A stretch of 64,000 nucleotides of DNA from an uncultured Prevotella sp. (GTDB lineage: Bacteria; Bacteroidota; Bacteroidia; Bacteroidales; Bacteroidaceae). Of the stretch, positions 47,095 to 55,739 are shown piece after piece. A program made the position numbers and the translations under genes. A model generated the notes under the pieces. The model did no database searches and had not been told where the DNA came from. It worked only from the letters and a program-made list of their open reading frames with translations. Position 1 is the stretch's first letter. The number at the start of each line of letters is the position of its first letter. The stretch lies in NCBI GenBank assembly GCA_934219025.1, contig CAKQDG010000001.1, positions 20,889 through 84,888 on the forward strand, read 5' to 3'.

Positions 47095-48843
47095 TTACAA
47101 ACCAAGTGATTTCTTTATAGCCTCGATTTTTCCTTCTGCAGCTTTCGTGCATCTTTCGTAGCATCCAGCACACTTGAACGAAGGATCTTTTACTTCGATA
47201 TAGAATTTTATCTTAGGTTCTGTTCCTGAAGGACGAACACTGACTTTTGTGTTGTCGTCGCAGAACCACTGGAGCACATTGCTTGTGGTTGGCATATTAA
47301 GCTTTTCCACAGTACCGTCAATACGGGTTGCTTCAAGAGTTTTGTAGTCTTTCCACAAAACGACCTTGCTGCCGCCAAGTTCCTTCGGAGGGTTAGCGCG
47401 GAAGTTTTCCATCATCTGCTTAATCTCGTCAGCTCCGGTCTTGCCTGGACGCACCACGTTCACTGTAAACTCCTTTGAGAATCCGTATTCCTGATATATC
47501 TGCATCAAAAGGTCATATAGAGTCTTTCCTTGATCTTTTGCCCATGCTGCAATCTCGCATATCAGACAAATTGATGCTGGAGCATCTTTATCACGAACTT
47601 TATCGTATGGCAAGAATCCAAAGCTTTCTTCTCCTCCGCCGATATAGTTCTGTTTACCCTCAGACAATGCAATCTCGCGTGCAATCCACTTGAAACCTGT
47701 ATAACAATCACGAAGTTCTACATTGTTTTTCTTGGCTATCTCAGCTATTACCTCTGTTGTTACAATTGTCTTTACAAGATAATCTGTAGGTTTCAGTTTG
47801 CCGAGTTTCTTTTTGTTTGCTATAATATAATAGCAGAACATCATGCATGTTTGGTTACCATTTATGATAACCCAATCGCCTTTGTCGTCACGGCATACAA
47901 TTGCAAGACGGTCGGCATCTGGATCGGTGGCAACAACAAGGTCTGCATTCAGCTTTGTTCCAAGTTTCATACCCAAAGTCATCGCCTCTGAATTTTCAGG
48001 GTTTGGAGATACTACTGTCGGGAAATTACCATCTATAACCATCTGCTCCGGAACGACGTTGATATTTTGGAATCCCCACGAACGCAAACACATTGGAACA
48101 ATTACACGTCCTGTACCATGCATAGGTGTATACACTATGTTAAGGTCTTTTTGGCGATTGATTACATCCTGGTCTATCATTGCCGTATGAACTGCCTGCA
48201 TATAATTGTAGTCCATCTCACCACCAATAATTTTGATAAGGTCCCAATTTGCATCAAACTTCACATCCTCGATTTTTACCTTATTAACTTCATCGATGAT
48301 GCCGGTATCGTGCGGGGCGAGCACCTGTGCTCCATCGCTCCAATATGCCTTGTAACCGTTGTATTCCTTCGGATTGTGCGACGCAGTAACGTTTACACCA
48401 GCCTTTGCCCCAAGCTCTCGAATTGCAAAGGATATTTCAGGTGTAGGACGAAGTCCTTCAAACAAATAAGCCTTTATGCCATTAGCAGAGAATATTGCAG
48501 CTACCGTTTCGGCAAAGAGGCGAGAATTGTTTCGACAATCGTGTCCCACAACCACACTAAGGTTTTTCTCTCCAGGGAAAGCCTTTAATATGTAGTTTGC
48601 AAAGCCCTGTGTTGCCATACCCACTATATATTTGTTCATACGGTTCGTGCCTGCTCCCATTATACCGCGAAGGCCGCCTGTACCAAATTCAAGGTTCTGA
48701 TAAAAAGCATCAATAAGTGCTGATTTGTCTTCCGCATCAAGCATTGCTTTGACTTCCTTGCGTGTTTCTTCATCAAATGAAGGAGAAAGCCATTGTTGTG
48801 CTTTCTTCTCACACTGGGCAATAAGTTCTTTGTTATTTTCCAT
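47095..48843 (-). CDS. Phosphoglucomutase/phosphomannomutase family enzyme
   Basis: A 582-residue alpha-D-phosphohexomutase. The phosphoserine loop TASHNP has S155, the metal loop DPDADR occurs near 310, the sugar loop GGEESFG near 405 and the phosphate loop RPSGTEPKIKF near the C-terminus. The length fits the long PGM/PMM (PGM2-like) type that converts glucose-1-phosphate and glucose-6-phosphate, or acts on pentose phosphates. A TATCTTTG -7 box (48930-48937, minus) lies upstream without a clear -33. Confidence 0.93.
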   Translation of the reverse strand: MENNKELIAQCEKKAQQWLSPSFDEETRKEVKAMLDAEDKSALIDAFYQNLEFGTGGLRGIMGAGTNRMNKYIVGMATQGFANYILKAFPGEKNLSVVVGHDCRNNSRLFAETVAAIFSANGIKAYLFEGLRPTPEISFAIRELGAKAGVNVTASHNPKEYNGYKAYWSDGAQVLAPHDTGIIDEVNKVKIEDVKFDANWDLIKIIGGEMDYNYMQAVHTAMIDQDVINRQKDLNIVYTPMHGTGRVIVPMCLRSWGFQNINVVPEQMVIDGNFPTVVSPNPENSEAMTLGMKLGTKLNADLVVATDPDADRLAIVCRDDKGDWVIINGNQTCMMFCYYIIANKKKLGKLKPTDYLVKTIVTTEVIAEIAKKNNVELRDCYTGFKWIAREIALSEGKQNYIGGGEESFGFLPYDKVRDKDAPASICLICEIAAWAKDQGKTLYDLLMQIYQEYGFSKEFTVNVVRPGKTGADEIKQMMENFRANPPKELGGSKVVLWKDYKTLEATRIDGTVEKLNMPTTSNVLQWFCDDNTKVSVRPSGTEPKIKFYIEVKDPSFKCAGCYERCTKAAEGKIEAIKKSLGL

Positions 48844-48989
48844 AATTTTATATGTTTAGATTGTTGTTTCACGTAACAATACAATTTTACATTTACTATA
48901 CCGAGCATAGCAAATCGAATTGCACTTTGCAAAGATAATCTTTTTTATGGAAAACAATAAGTTTTAATTGAATAATTAGAAAAAAAAGA

Positions 48990-49021
48990 ACCGTTTTGAC
49001 ATTTTTGTTGTTCAAAACGGT
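48990..49021 (-). terminator. Terminator after gdhA
   Basis: A 10-base-pair perfect stem, accgttttga (48990-48999) with tcaaaacggt (49012-49021), with A-runs on the left giving a T-run on the minus strand. T-runs flank both sides, so it can act in both directions. Confidence 0.8.
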
Positions 49022-49049
49022 CCTTTTTTTGTATACATATATGTTTTTA

Positions 49050-50384
49050 TCATACTATTCCCTGTGCCATCATTGCCTTTGCCACTTTCAGGAAGCCCGC
49101 TACATTAGCGCCTTTCACATAGTTGATGTATCCATCAGGCTCTGTTCCATATTTCACGCAGTTTGCATGAATATCATTCATTATGCCATGAAGTTTACGG
49201 TCTACTTCCTCACGACTCCAACTCAAGCGTTCAGAATTCTGACTCATTTCCAATCCTGATACGGCAACACCTCCTGCATTGGCAGCCTTGCCTGGTGAAT
49301 ACAATATTTTGGCATTTTGGAAGACTTTAATTGCTTCTGGAGTTGTAGGCATATTGGCACCCTCGCTTACTGCAAAAACTCCATTTGCCACCAAAGCCTT
49401 AGCTGCTTCTTCGTTAATCTCATTCTGTGTAGCAGAAGGAAGGGCGATATCAGCTTTCTCGAACCAAGGTTTTGCACCTTCTACATACTTTACGCCAAAT
49501 TCTTCTGCATACTCACGGATACGGCCACGTTCAATATTTTTAAGTTCCTTAATATATTCAAGCTTTTCTGTTGTTATTCCGTCAGGATCATAAATATAAC
49601 CATCAGAATCAGAACATGTTACGACTTTTGCTCCAAGTTCAATGCATTTCTCTATTGTATACTGTGCCACGTTTCCGGCTCCGCTCACCAAAATGGTTTT
49701 CCCCTTAATATCGATGCCACGAGTTTTAAGCATATTAACAAGAAAATATACATTCCCGTATCCTGTTGCCTCCGGACGAATCAAAGATCCTCCAAACTCA
49801 AGTCCCTTACCAGTAAGGACACCGCTCCACGTGTGTGTAAGTTTCTTGTACATTCCAAACATGTATGCCACTTCACGCCCACCGACGCCAATGTCGCCAG
49901 CCGGAACGTCCTCATCCGGACCGATATGACGATAAAGCTCCGTTATGAATGCTTGGCAAAAACGCATCACTTCGGCATCACTTTTTCCTCTAGGCGAAAA
50001 ATCGGAACCACCTTTAGCACCGCCCATAGGCAATGTAGTTAATGAATTCTTGAAAGTTTGTTCAAATGCAAGGAACTTCAAAATTCCAAGATTTACAGAC
50101 TTATGGAAACGGATTCCTCCCTTGTACGGACCTATCACATTATTGTGTTGCACACGATACCCCATATTTGTCTGTACATTTCCTTTATCGTCTACCCATG
50201 ACACACGAAAAGATATTATGCGATCTGGTATACAAAGGCGTTCAATCAAATTGGCACGATCAAACTCCGGATGTTTATTGTACTCATCCTCTATTGTTGC
50301 CAAAACTTGGCTTACGGCCTGTATATACTCAGGTTCATTTGGAAATCTTTGCTTAAGATTCTCAACTACGTTTGCTGCTATCAT
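49050..50384 (-). CDS. gdhA: Glutamate dehydrogenase (hexameric, probably NADP-specific)
   Basis: A 444-residue enzyme interconverting glutamate and 2-oxoglutarate plus ammonia. The substrate region LPMGGAKGGSDF near 120-131 includes the catalytic lysine, and PAGDIGVGGREV near 166-177 follows. The nucleotide-binding VSGAGNVAQY is near 239-248. Length and the YRVQHNNVIGPYKGG block match NADP-type bacterial enzymes; coenzyme choice is inference. A TATCTTTG box lies about 60 bases before the ATG. Confidence 0.95.
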   Translation of the reverse strand: MIAANVVENLKQRFPNEPEYIQAVSQVLATIEDEYNKHPEFDRANLIERLCIPDRIISFRVSWVDDKGNVQTNMGYRVQHNNVIGPYKGGIRFHKSVNLGILKFLAFEQTFKNSLTTLPMGGAKGGSDFSPRGKSDAEVMRFCQAFITELYRHIGPDEDVPAGDIGVGGREVAYMFGMYKKLTHTWSGVLTGKGLEFGGSLIRPEATGYGNVYFLVNMLKTRGIDIKGKTILVSGAGNVAQYTIEKCIELGAKVVTCSDSDGYIYDPDGITTEKLEYIKELKNIERGRIREYAEEFGVKYVEGAKPWFEKADIALPSATQNEINEEAAKALVANGVFAVSEGANMPTTPEAIKVFQNAKILYSPGKAANAGGVAVSGLEMSQNSERLSWSREEVDRKLHGIMNDIHANCVKYGTEPDGYINYVKGANVAGFLKVAKAMMAQGIV

Positions 50385-50599
50385 TATTATTCTTTTATGG
50401 TTGAAATTTATTGATTGTATTAGTTTCTTCAGTTTTTACTTTTGCAAAGATATTGTTTTTTTTCAAAATAGAAGACAAAAATCCAGAATATTTTATTTTT
50501 TCATAAAAAAAAGTAAGTTTTTACACTTTCTTTCCATCCTTTCGTTCGAAAAAAATCATTAATTCTTGCATAAAGTGAGCAGCACTATTCATATAAAAC

Positions 50600-51532
50600 T
50601 TAGTATGCTTCGCGGTATTTGTTCTCATCCTTATCATTAAGCATTGAAAGATAGCTTTGATATCTACTGGGAGCAATATAATGTTCTTCTATAGCTTTAA
50701 GTACAGCACAGCCAGGTTCATGCGTATGGGTACAGTTATTGAAACGGCAATCTTTAGAGAAGCGAAAAATCTCCTTGAAATAGCTTGTTATTTCTTCTGG
50801 TTCCATATTAAATGTACCAAAGCCTTTTATCCCAGGAGTATCTATAATATATCCACCTCCAGGCAATTCCAGCATTTCACTGAATGTCGTTGTATGCATA
50901 CCTGTATTATGAAAATCACTAATTTCAGCGGTACGCAAATTCACTCCCGGAACGACGCTGTTTATCAGAGTTGACTTCCCCACCCCACTATTTCCACTCA
51001 GAAGCGTTGTCTTGTTCTTTAGCATTGGCAGCAAAACATCAAGTCCATCACCATTTGCGGCAGAAATTGCCACACACTTATAGCCAACATTTTCATACAG
51101 AGTCATCATCATTTCTTGATAGTGTTTTTCATCAGCATCAAGCAAATCCGTCTTATTAAAAACGAGTATCACAGGAACGCTATAAGCCTCGGCTGAAGCA
51201 AGAAATCTATCAATAAACGTAGTGCTGGTTTGCGGATGATCAACAGTAACAATCAAAAACGCCTGATCTACATTAGCTGCAATAATATGACTCTGCTTAC
51301 TAAGATTCTGAGACTTCCTTACAATGTAGTTCCTACGCTCTTCTATTGAATTGATAAAAGCCGTTCCTTCTTGATTCCGGATAATCTCAACCCTGTCGCC
51401 AACAGCAACAGGATTCGTACTGCGAATTCCCTTTAAGCGAAAGTTTCCCTTAATTTTACTGTCAACGACATTACCATCATCAGTTTTCACAGTATACCAA
51501 CTTCCAGTATTCTTTATTACCAATCCTTTCAT
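50600..51532 (-). CDS. rsgA: Ribosome small-subunit-dependent GTPase RsgA
   Basis: A 310-residue circularly permuted GTPase acting in 30S maturation. The OB domain is N-terminal. The G4 motif NKTD comes before G1 GNSGVGKST, as the permutation requires, and G3 is DTPGIKGFG. The C-terminal zinc site is [14 protein letters not shown]. It follows the FHA gene on the same strand with a 116-base gap. Confidence 0.95.
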   Translation of the reverse strand: MKGLVIKNTGSWYTVKTDDGNVVDSKIKGNFRLKGIRSTNPVAVGDRVEIIRNQEGTAFINSIEERRNYIVRKSQNLSKQSHIIAANVDQAFLIVTVDHPQTSTTFIDRFLASAEAYSVPVILVFNKTDLLDADEKHYQEMMMTLYENVGYKCVAISAANGDGLDVLLPMLKNKTTLLSGNSGVGKSTLINSVVPGVNLRTAEISDFHNTGMHTTTFSEMLELPGGGYIIDTPGIKGFGTFNMEPEEITSYFKEIFRFSKDCRFNNCTHTHEPGCAVLKAIEEHYIAPSRYQSYLSMLNDKDENKYREAY

Positions 51533-51648
51533 ATTTTCTTATATTAATATAGAAAACATTTTTAAATAATATGTTGTCATAAAACGCGAAAAGCCACTTG
51601 GCATACATGCGCCCAACAACGCAATTAACACCACGTGGCATTTAATGT

Positions 51649-52179
51649 CTAATTTTCTACAGCTGCACGTAAGATCATACTTGTCGCCCCAAGTGTAAAG
51701 AGCGTACCGTCGTGTATAACCCTACGTTCTTTATCCCCAAGAATCTCATTGTCAACAAACGTGCCTGTATTACTTGGTCCATCCCGAAGTACATATTTCA
51801 ATTTGCCAGTTTTCTTATCTCGCGAAACATTAATCACACAATGGCTTATATCCATACTTGGATCGTTCGTTTCGATTTTCAAGTCCACTTTTGCGTTCTT
51901 CATATAACGTCCTATTGTATTGTCCCCCATTTTCAATGGCAGAACCTGTTTGTAATGGAAAACATTTTCTATAACTACAAGTGAACCACATCCATTTTCA
52001 TCGGCACTTTCATCAGGATTTTCATCTTTTTGGCGATTCCGTAGTTTCGTAACGCCCAAACGTATTCCAAATTCTTTGCCACATTCCGGACATTGAAAAA
52101 CCAACGATTGACCTTCCTTATATTTTGTCTCGTCAAAAATAATATAATTGTCACATTTAGGACAACGTACTCTTTTCAT
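51649..52179 (-). CDS. Zinc-ribbon plus FHA domain protein
   Basis: A 176-residue protein. A zinc-ribbon with C6, C9, C30 and C33 is followed by an acidic linker and an FHA domain (about 78-170). GRYMKNAKVDL and SMDISHCVI hold the usual Gly-Arg and Ser-x-x-His, and GPSNTGTFVDNE the Asn/Gly turn. FHA domains bind phosphothreonine; no kinase is nearby. It starts four bases after the stop of the HU/SPOR gene, so the two are probably co-expressed. Confidence 0.88.
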   Translation of the reverse strand: MKRVRCPKCDNYIIFDETKYKEGQSLVFQCPECGKEFGIRLGVTKLRNRQKDENPDESADENGCGSLVVIENVFHYKQVLPLKMGDNTIGRYMKNAKVDLKIETNDPSMDISHCVINVSRDKKTGKLKYVLRDGPSNTGTFVDNEILGDKERRVIHDGTLFTLGATSMILRAAVEN

Positions 52180-52183
52180 AAAT

Positions 52184-53332
52184 TTATTTTATATAATAAA
52201 TCCAGGATTCCTTAAAAATATCATCTCCATTTAGAGCATTCAGTTTATCCAACGCATCCCTTTCCGTCTTAAAATCCCCATAAACGACTTTAAGAGATGA
52301 ACCGGCCCCACCTATCAGTTTAACTTCTTTATATCCTTTAGCCTGAAGACGAGCCACGAACGCTTCAGCATTCGACTTTGTTATGCGACATGCCAATACT
52401 ATGCAATAGCCATTTTCCGTTTTCTCATCTTCTGTCAAAGCTTTTTTGTCTGACATATCGAGATTGACCGACGATTGCTGTTTGACATCTCTTGAAGATT
52501 TTTTTGACACTTCCTGATTTCTTACAACGGCCTCTGATACGCCATCAAATTTCACACTTTGTTGAACTTCGCCTTTTGGAACAAGATTATACAGCAAGCC
52601 GTTGGACACCGAACTCATCAACCTACCATTCTCGTACACTTCTGTATTTAGCGGAGTGGAAAGAAAGAAGAAAGCAATAAGCGCGCATGCTACAGCAAGA
52701 ACATTACGTACAAGACTCACTTTAACTGCAATTATCTTATCTTCATCAGTATGACACGCTAAATGTTCTATAAGTTTAGATTCACAAAACGGCTTATCTT
52801 TTACCAATAACGGAATATCACCATCACAAGTTGCCGTTACAGACTTATTTTGTTCTCCAGTCACAGAAACCACATTCAGCCTCACACTATCGCCAACACA
52901 GGGTTCAACTTCAACTCCAGCCAAACCATATAGTTCCGGAGTAAGTATTCCACTCTCGCATGGTTCAAATTCATAATTCCCTTCTCCATTCAGCGAAACA
53001 ACGCCTATATTTTCCAGTTCAAAAAAACCATCTCTGTCGAGACTCTGCTTCAACTCATCTACCTCCGCATCTATTCTATTTACTGCTTCCGGGTAACTTA
53101 TATCATATGCCTCCACATACGACTGCGCTAAAAGAGAATCATTCATATTCAGCTTCGGATTAAATCCAAGCATACGTGTTGGCGGAAGGAACGTATTGTC
53201 CCTCTCGTCATAGCGTGCATCAATGTGATGCGCCATAAAACCGCCAAACCCTGGAACAATCACACAATCATTGCAGAGCAAAAGTATTTCAATATGTCTT
53301 TCTAAATTAATCACGAGTGCAAAATTACTCAT
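52184..53332 (-). CDS. HU-CCDC81 and SPOR domain membrane protein
   Basis: A 382-residue protein. The N-terminal prokaryotic CCDC81-type HU domains (LLLCNDCVIVPGFGGFMAHH, near 17-36, then FLPPTRMLGFNPKL) precede a TM helix at about 206-224 and a C-terminal SPOR domain (about 308-382), which binds denuded peptidoglycan at division sites. It probably links cytosolic DNA-like binding modules to the cell wall. A consensus promoter overlaps the ATG at 53332, so translation may instead begin at the GTG at 53314 (VINLERH), giving 376 residues. Confidence 0.88.
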   Translation of the reverse strand: MSNFALVINLERHIEILLLCNDCVIVPGFGGFMAHHIDARYDERDNTFLPPTRMLGFNPKLNMNDSLLAQSYVEAYDISYPEAVNRIDAEVDELKQSLDRDGFFELENIGVVSLNGEGNYEFEPCESGILTPELYGLAGVEVEPCVGDSVRLNVVSVTGEQNKSVTATCDGDIPLLVKDKPFCESKLIEHLACHTDEDKIIAVKVSLVRNVLAVACALIAFFFLSTPLNTEVYENGRLMSSVSNGLLYNLVPKGEVQQSVKFDGVSEAVVRNQEVSKKSSRDVKQQSSVNLDMSDKKALTEDEKTENGYCIVLACRITKSNAEAFVARLQAKGYKEVKLIGGAGSSLKVVYGDFKTERDALDKLNALNGDDIFKESWIYYIK

Positions 53333-53351
53333 TTATGCGCAATATCACAAA
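53320..53351 (-). promoter_or_regulatory. Promoter overlapping the start of the HU/SPOR gene
   Basis: On the minus strand: TTTG (53348-53351), 20 bases, TAATTTTG (53320-53327). The expected transcript start, near 53315, is inside the first codons of the longer reading frame and next to an in-frame GTG at 53314. Confidence 0.6.
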
Positions 53352-53448
53352 TAATCCGGGCAAAACAAAGTAAGTATATTAAAAAAAAGCAAAAAGATAA
53401 TTGCTTTATAATTTTATTTCTTACTTTTGCATCAAATTTTTTACACTT

Positions 53449-53997
53449 ATGGAATATATAAAGACTGATATCGAAGGGGTATATATAATAGAGCCCAAAA
53501 TATTCAAGGATCCGCGTGGATATTTCTTTGAAGCATTCAAGCAAGACGAGTTTGACAACAATGTCGGAAAGACAAACTTTGTACAGGACAATGAATCGAA
53601 GTCTTCATATGGTGTTTTGCGTGGATTACATTACCAAAAAGGAGAGTTCTCTCAAGCTAAACTCGTTAGAGTCATAAAAGGAAAAGTTCTTGACGTGGCT
53701 GTCGACATACGCAAGAGTTCGCCAACATTTGGGAAGCACGTAATGGTTGAACTGAGCGAAGACAACAAAAGACAATTATTTATTCCTCGCGGTTTTGCAC
53801 ATGGTTTCCTGGTTTTAAGCCAAGAAGCGATATTCACATATAAGGTCGACAACATATATGCACCGCAGAGTGAAGCTTCAATCAGATATGATGATCCTAC
53901 ACTTAAAATACAATGGCCTATTGATAAAGACAAAGTTTTGACGAGCGAAAAAGATACGAAAGGCAAAAGTCTGGAAGATGCTGACTTATTTGAATAG
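53449..53997 (+). CDS. rmlC: dTDP-4-dehydrorhamnose 3,5-epimerase
   Basis: A 182-residue cupin-type epimerase of the dTDP-rhamnose pathway. DPRGYFFEAF, GVLRGLHYQKG (catalytic His) and FIPRGFAHGF are diagnostic. The start is the ATG at 53449; the in-frame TTG at 53401 lies upstream of a TACTTTTG -7 box (53422-53429). No rmlA, rmlB or rmlD is next to it. Confidence 0.93.
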   Translation: MEYIKTDIEGVYIIEPKIFKDPRGYFFEAFKQDEFDNNVGKTNFVQDNESKSSYGVLRGLHYQKGEFSQAKLVRVIKGKVLDVAVDIRKSSPTFGKHVMVELSEDNKRQLFIPRGFAHGFLVLSQEAIFTYKVDNIYAPQSEASIRYDDPTLKIQWPIDKDKVLTSEKDTKGKSLEDADLFE

Positions 53998-54081
53998 ATC
54001 CATTATCACAAAAAAAACTACACAGATTTATGATGCAATAGCATCATTGCTATTTGCATAATCGAATATGCAGAAAAGAAA

Positions 54082-54882
54082 ATGAGCAAACTGAATTTTA
54101 TACTTGTTCCTGCCCTTTTACTTACAGCTTTTGCCTGTAAAAGCGGAAAGCCTGATAGTATCACCGAACGTAAAGAAGATTTGCAAGCAAAGAAATTACT
54201 GCAAGGAATCTGGCTAGACACAGACGACGATGACGTAGTGTTCAAAATTAAAGGAGACACGATTTATTATCCTGATTCCTTAAGCCAGCCCATCAAATTT
54301 GCAATATATGGCGATACACTTGAAACTCAAAGTTCTGCAAATTCGAAATACGCAATAATAAAGCAGTCAGAGCATCTGTTTGAATTTAAAAACACAAACG
54401 GAGACATTATAAAGCTTTACAAAGGAACAGATCCAAGTTACGAGTTACAGTTTGAGGAAAAGAAACCAATAACCGTCAACCAGAACAAAGTAATAAAGAC
54501 AGATTCTGTTATTTTTTGCGGACAAGAAAAATACCACTCGTATATACAAGTAAATCCGACAACTTACAAAACGCTGAAAACTTCATACAATGACGATGGA
54601 CTTGAAGTCGAAAACGTATATTTCGACAACACAATACATATCGGCATATATAAACAAGGAGTGAAAATCTTTTCAAAAGACTTTTACAAGAAAGACTTCA
54701 GTAAATTTGTTCCGTCAGACTTCCTAAGGCAAAGCGTGTTGAGCGATATTGCATTAATAAATGCTGACAGTAAGGTGTTGCACTATCATGCAAACCTAGC
54801 TATACCCGACAGCTATTTAAGCTATATTGTCAATATCGATATTACAACTAATGGAAAGATGTTGCTAAGCATCCAAAAATAA
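54082..54882 (+). CDS. Lipoprotein of unknown function (possibly DUF4738)
   Basis: A 266-residue lipoprotein with lipobox LTAFAC (C19). The mature part begins with a charged linker, then LLQGIWLDTDDDDVVFKIKG and a beta-rich domain with many short alternating strands. It resembles the DUF4738 family from memory only. It lies 84 bases after rmlC and converges on the methyltransferase gene. Function unknown. Confidence 0.75.
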   Translation: MSKLNFILVPALLLTAFACKSGKPDSITERKEDLQAKKLLQGIWLDTDDDDVVFKIKGDTIYYPDSLSQPIKFAIYGDTLETQSSANSKYAIIKQSEHLFEFKNTNGDIIKLYKGTDPSYELQFEEKKPITVNQNKVIKTDSVIFCGQEKYHSYIQVNPTTYKTLKTSYNDDGLEVENVYFDNTIHIGIYKQGVKIFSKDFYKKDFSKFVPSDFLRQSVLSDIALINADSKVLHYHANLAIPDSYLSYIVNIDITTNGKMLLSIQK

Positions 54883-54889
54883 AGAATGC

Positions 54890-55639
54890 TTAGCGCCGAA
54901 ATTCCGCGCACGTTATTGCTGTGGCTATAGCAACATTCAGGCTATCGGCTGTAGCTCGTCCCTTTTGGAAACTCGGTATCAAAAGCCTATTGTTTATATA
55001 GCGCGCCACGGATGGGGATATACCTTTCCCTTCATTTCCCATAACAATAATACCGTTAGACGAAAGGGATTTCTTATATATATCATCACCATCAAGAAAA
55101 GTTCCATATATTGGAAAATCTGCCGGAAGTGAATTTAAAAACTCCGCAAGTTCTACATAAACGACCTCTACCCTTGCTATACTGCCCATCGTAGCCTGAA
55201 CAACTTTCGGATTATAAACATCCGCCGTATTGCGGCTACAATATATTCGAGATACACCGAACCAGTCGGCTATTCGGATTATCGTACCGAGATTTCCAGG
55301 ATCTTGCACATCATCAAGAGCAAGATACAACTCTAAATTATTGGGGGCAACAACACAAGAACAAGAACCTGGCATTGGAAACAATGCAATAACATGTTGC
55401 GGGTGTTTCAAGAAACTTATGCTGCGAAGTTCATCATTACTAACCTCAAAAACAGAATCAGTTTTTTCCCAACCATATTCTTCTATCCATTCCGATGTTG
55501 CAAAAATTGTACGAGGCTTTATCACAGCCATCAAATCTGCAACAACCTTTGGACCTTCTGCAACAAACAACCCTTCTTTACTTCGTCCTTTTTTCGACTC
55601 CAGAGAACGCACCAGCTTTATCTGATTCTTACTTACCAT
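54890..55639 (-). CDS. TrmH/SpoU family RNA methyltransferase
   Basis: A 249-residue SPOUT methyltransferase for 2'-O-ribose methylation. An N-terminal substrate-binding domain (about 1-95) is followed by the SpoU motifs: DDVQDPGNLGTIIRIADW near 109-126, IVMGNEGKGIS near 204, and ADSLNVAIA near the end. The rRNA or tRNA target cannot be told from sequence. A TACTTTTG box is about 24 bases upstream (minus strand). Confidence 0.92.
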   Translation of the reverse strand: MVSKNQIKLVRSLESKKGRSKEGLFVAEGPKVVADLMAVIKPRTIFATSEWIEEYGWEKTDSVFEVSNDELRSISFLKHPQHVIALFPMPGSCSCVVAPNNLELYLALDDVQDPGNLGTIIRIADWFGVSRIYCSRNTADVYNPKVVQATMGSIARVEVVYVELAEFLNSLPADFPIYGTFLDGDDIYKKSLSSNGIIVMGNEGKGISPSVARYINNRLLIPSFQKGRATADSLNVAIATAITCAEFRR

Positions 55640-55739
55640 ATTATAAATTACAATTATAGATACAAAAGTACAATTTTTTTCTTATTATTTCATTCTTATT
55701 TAGAAAAGAATTACCTTTGCAACAAAAAACAAGAGGAAA

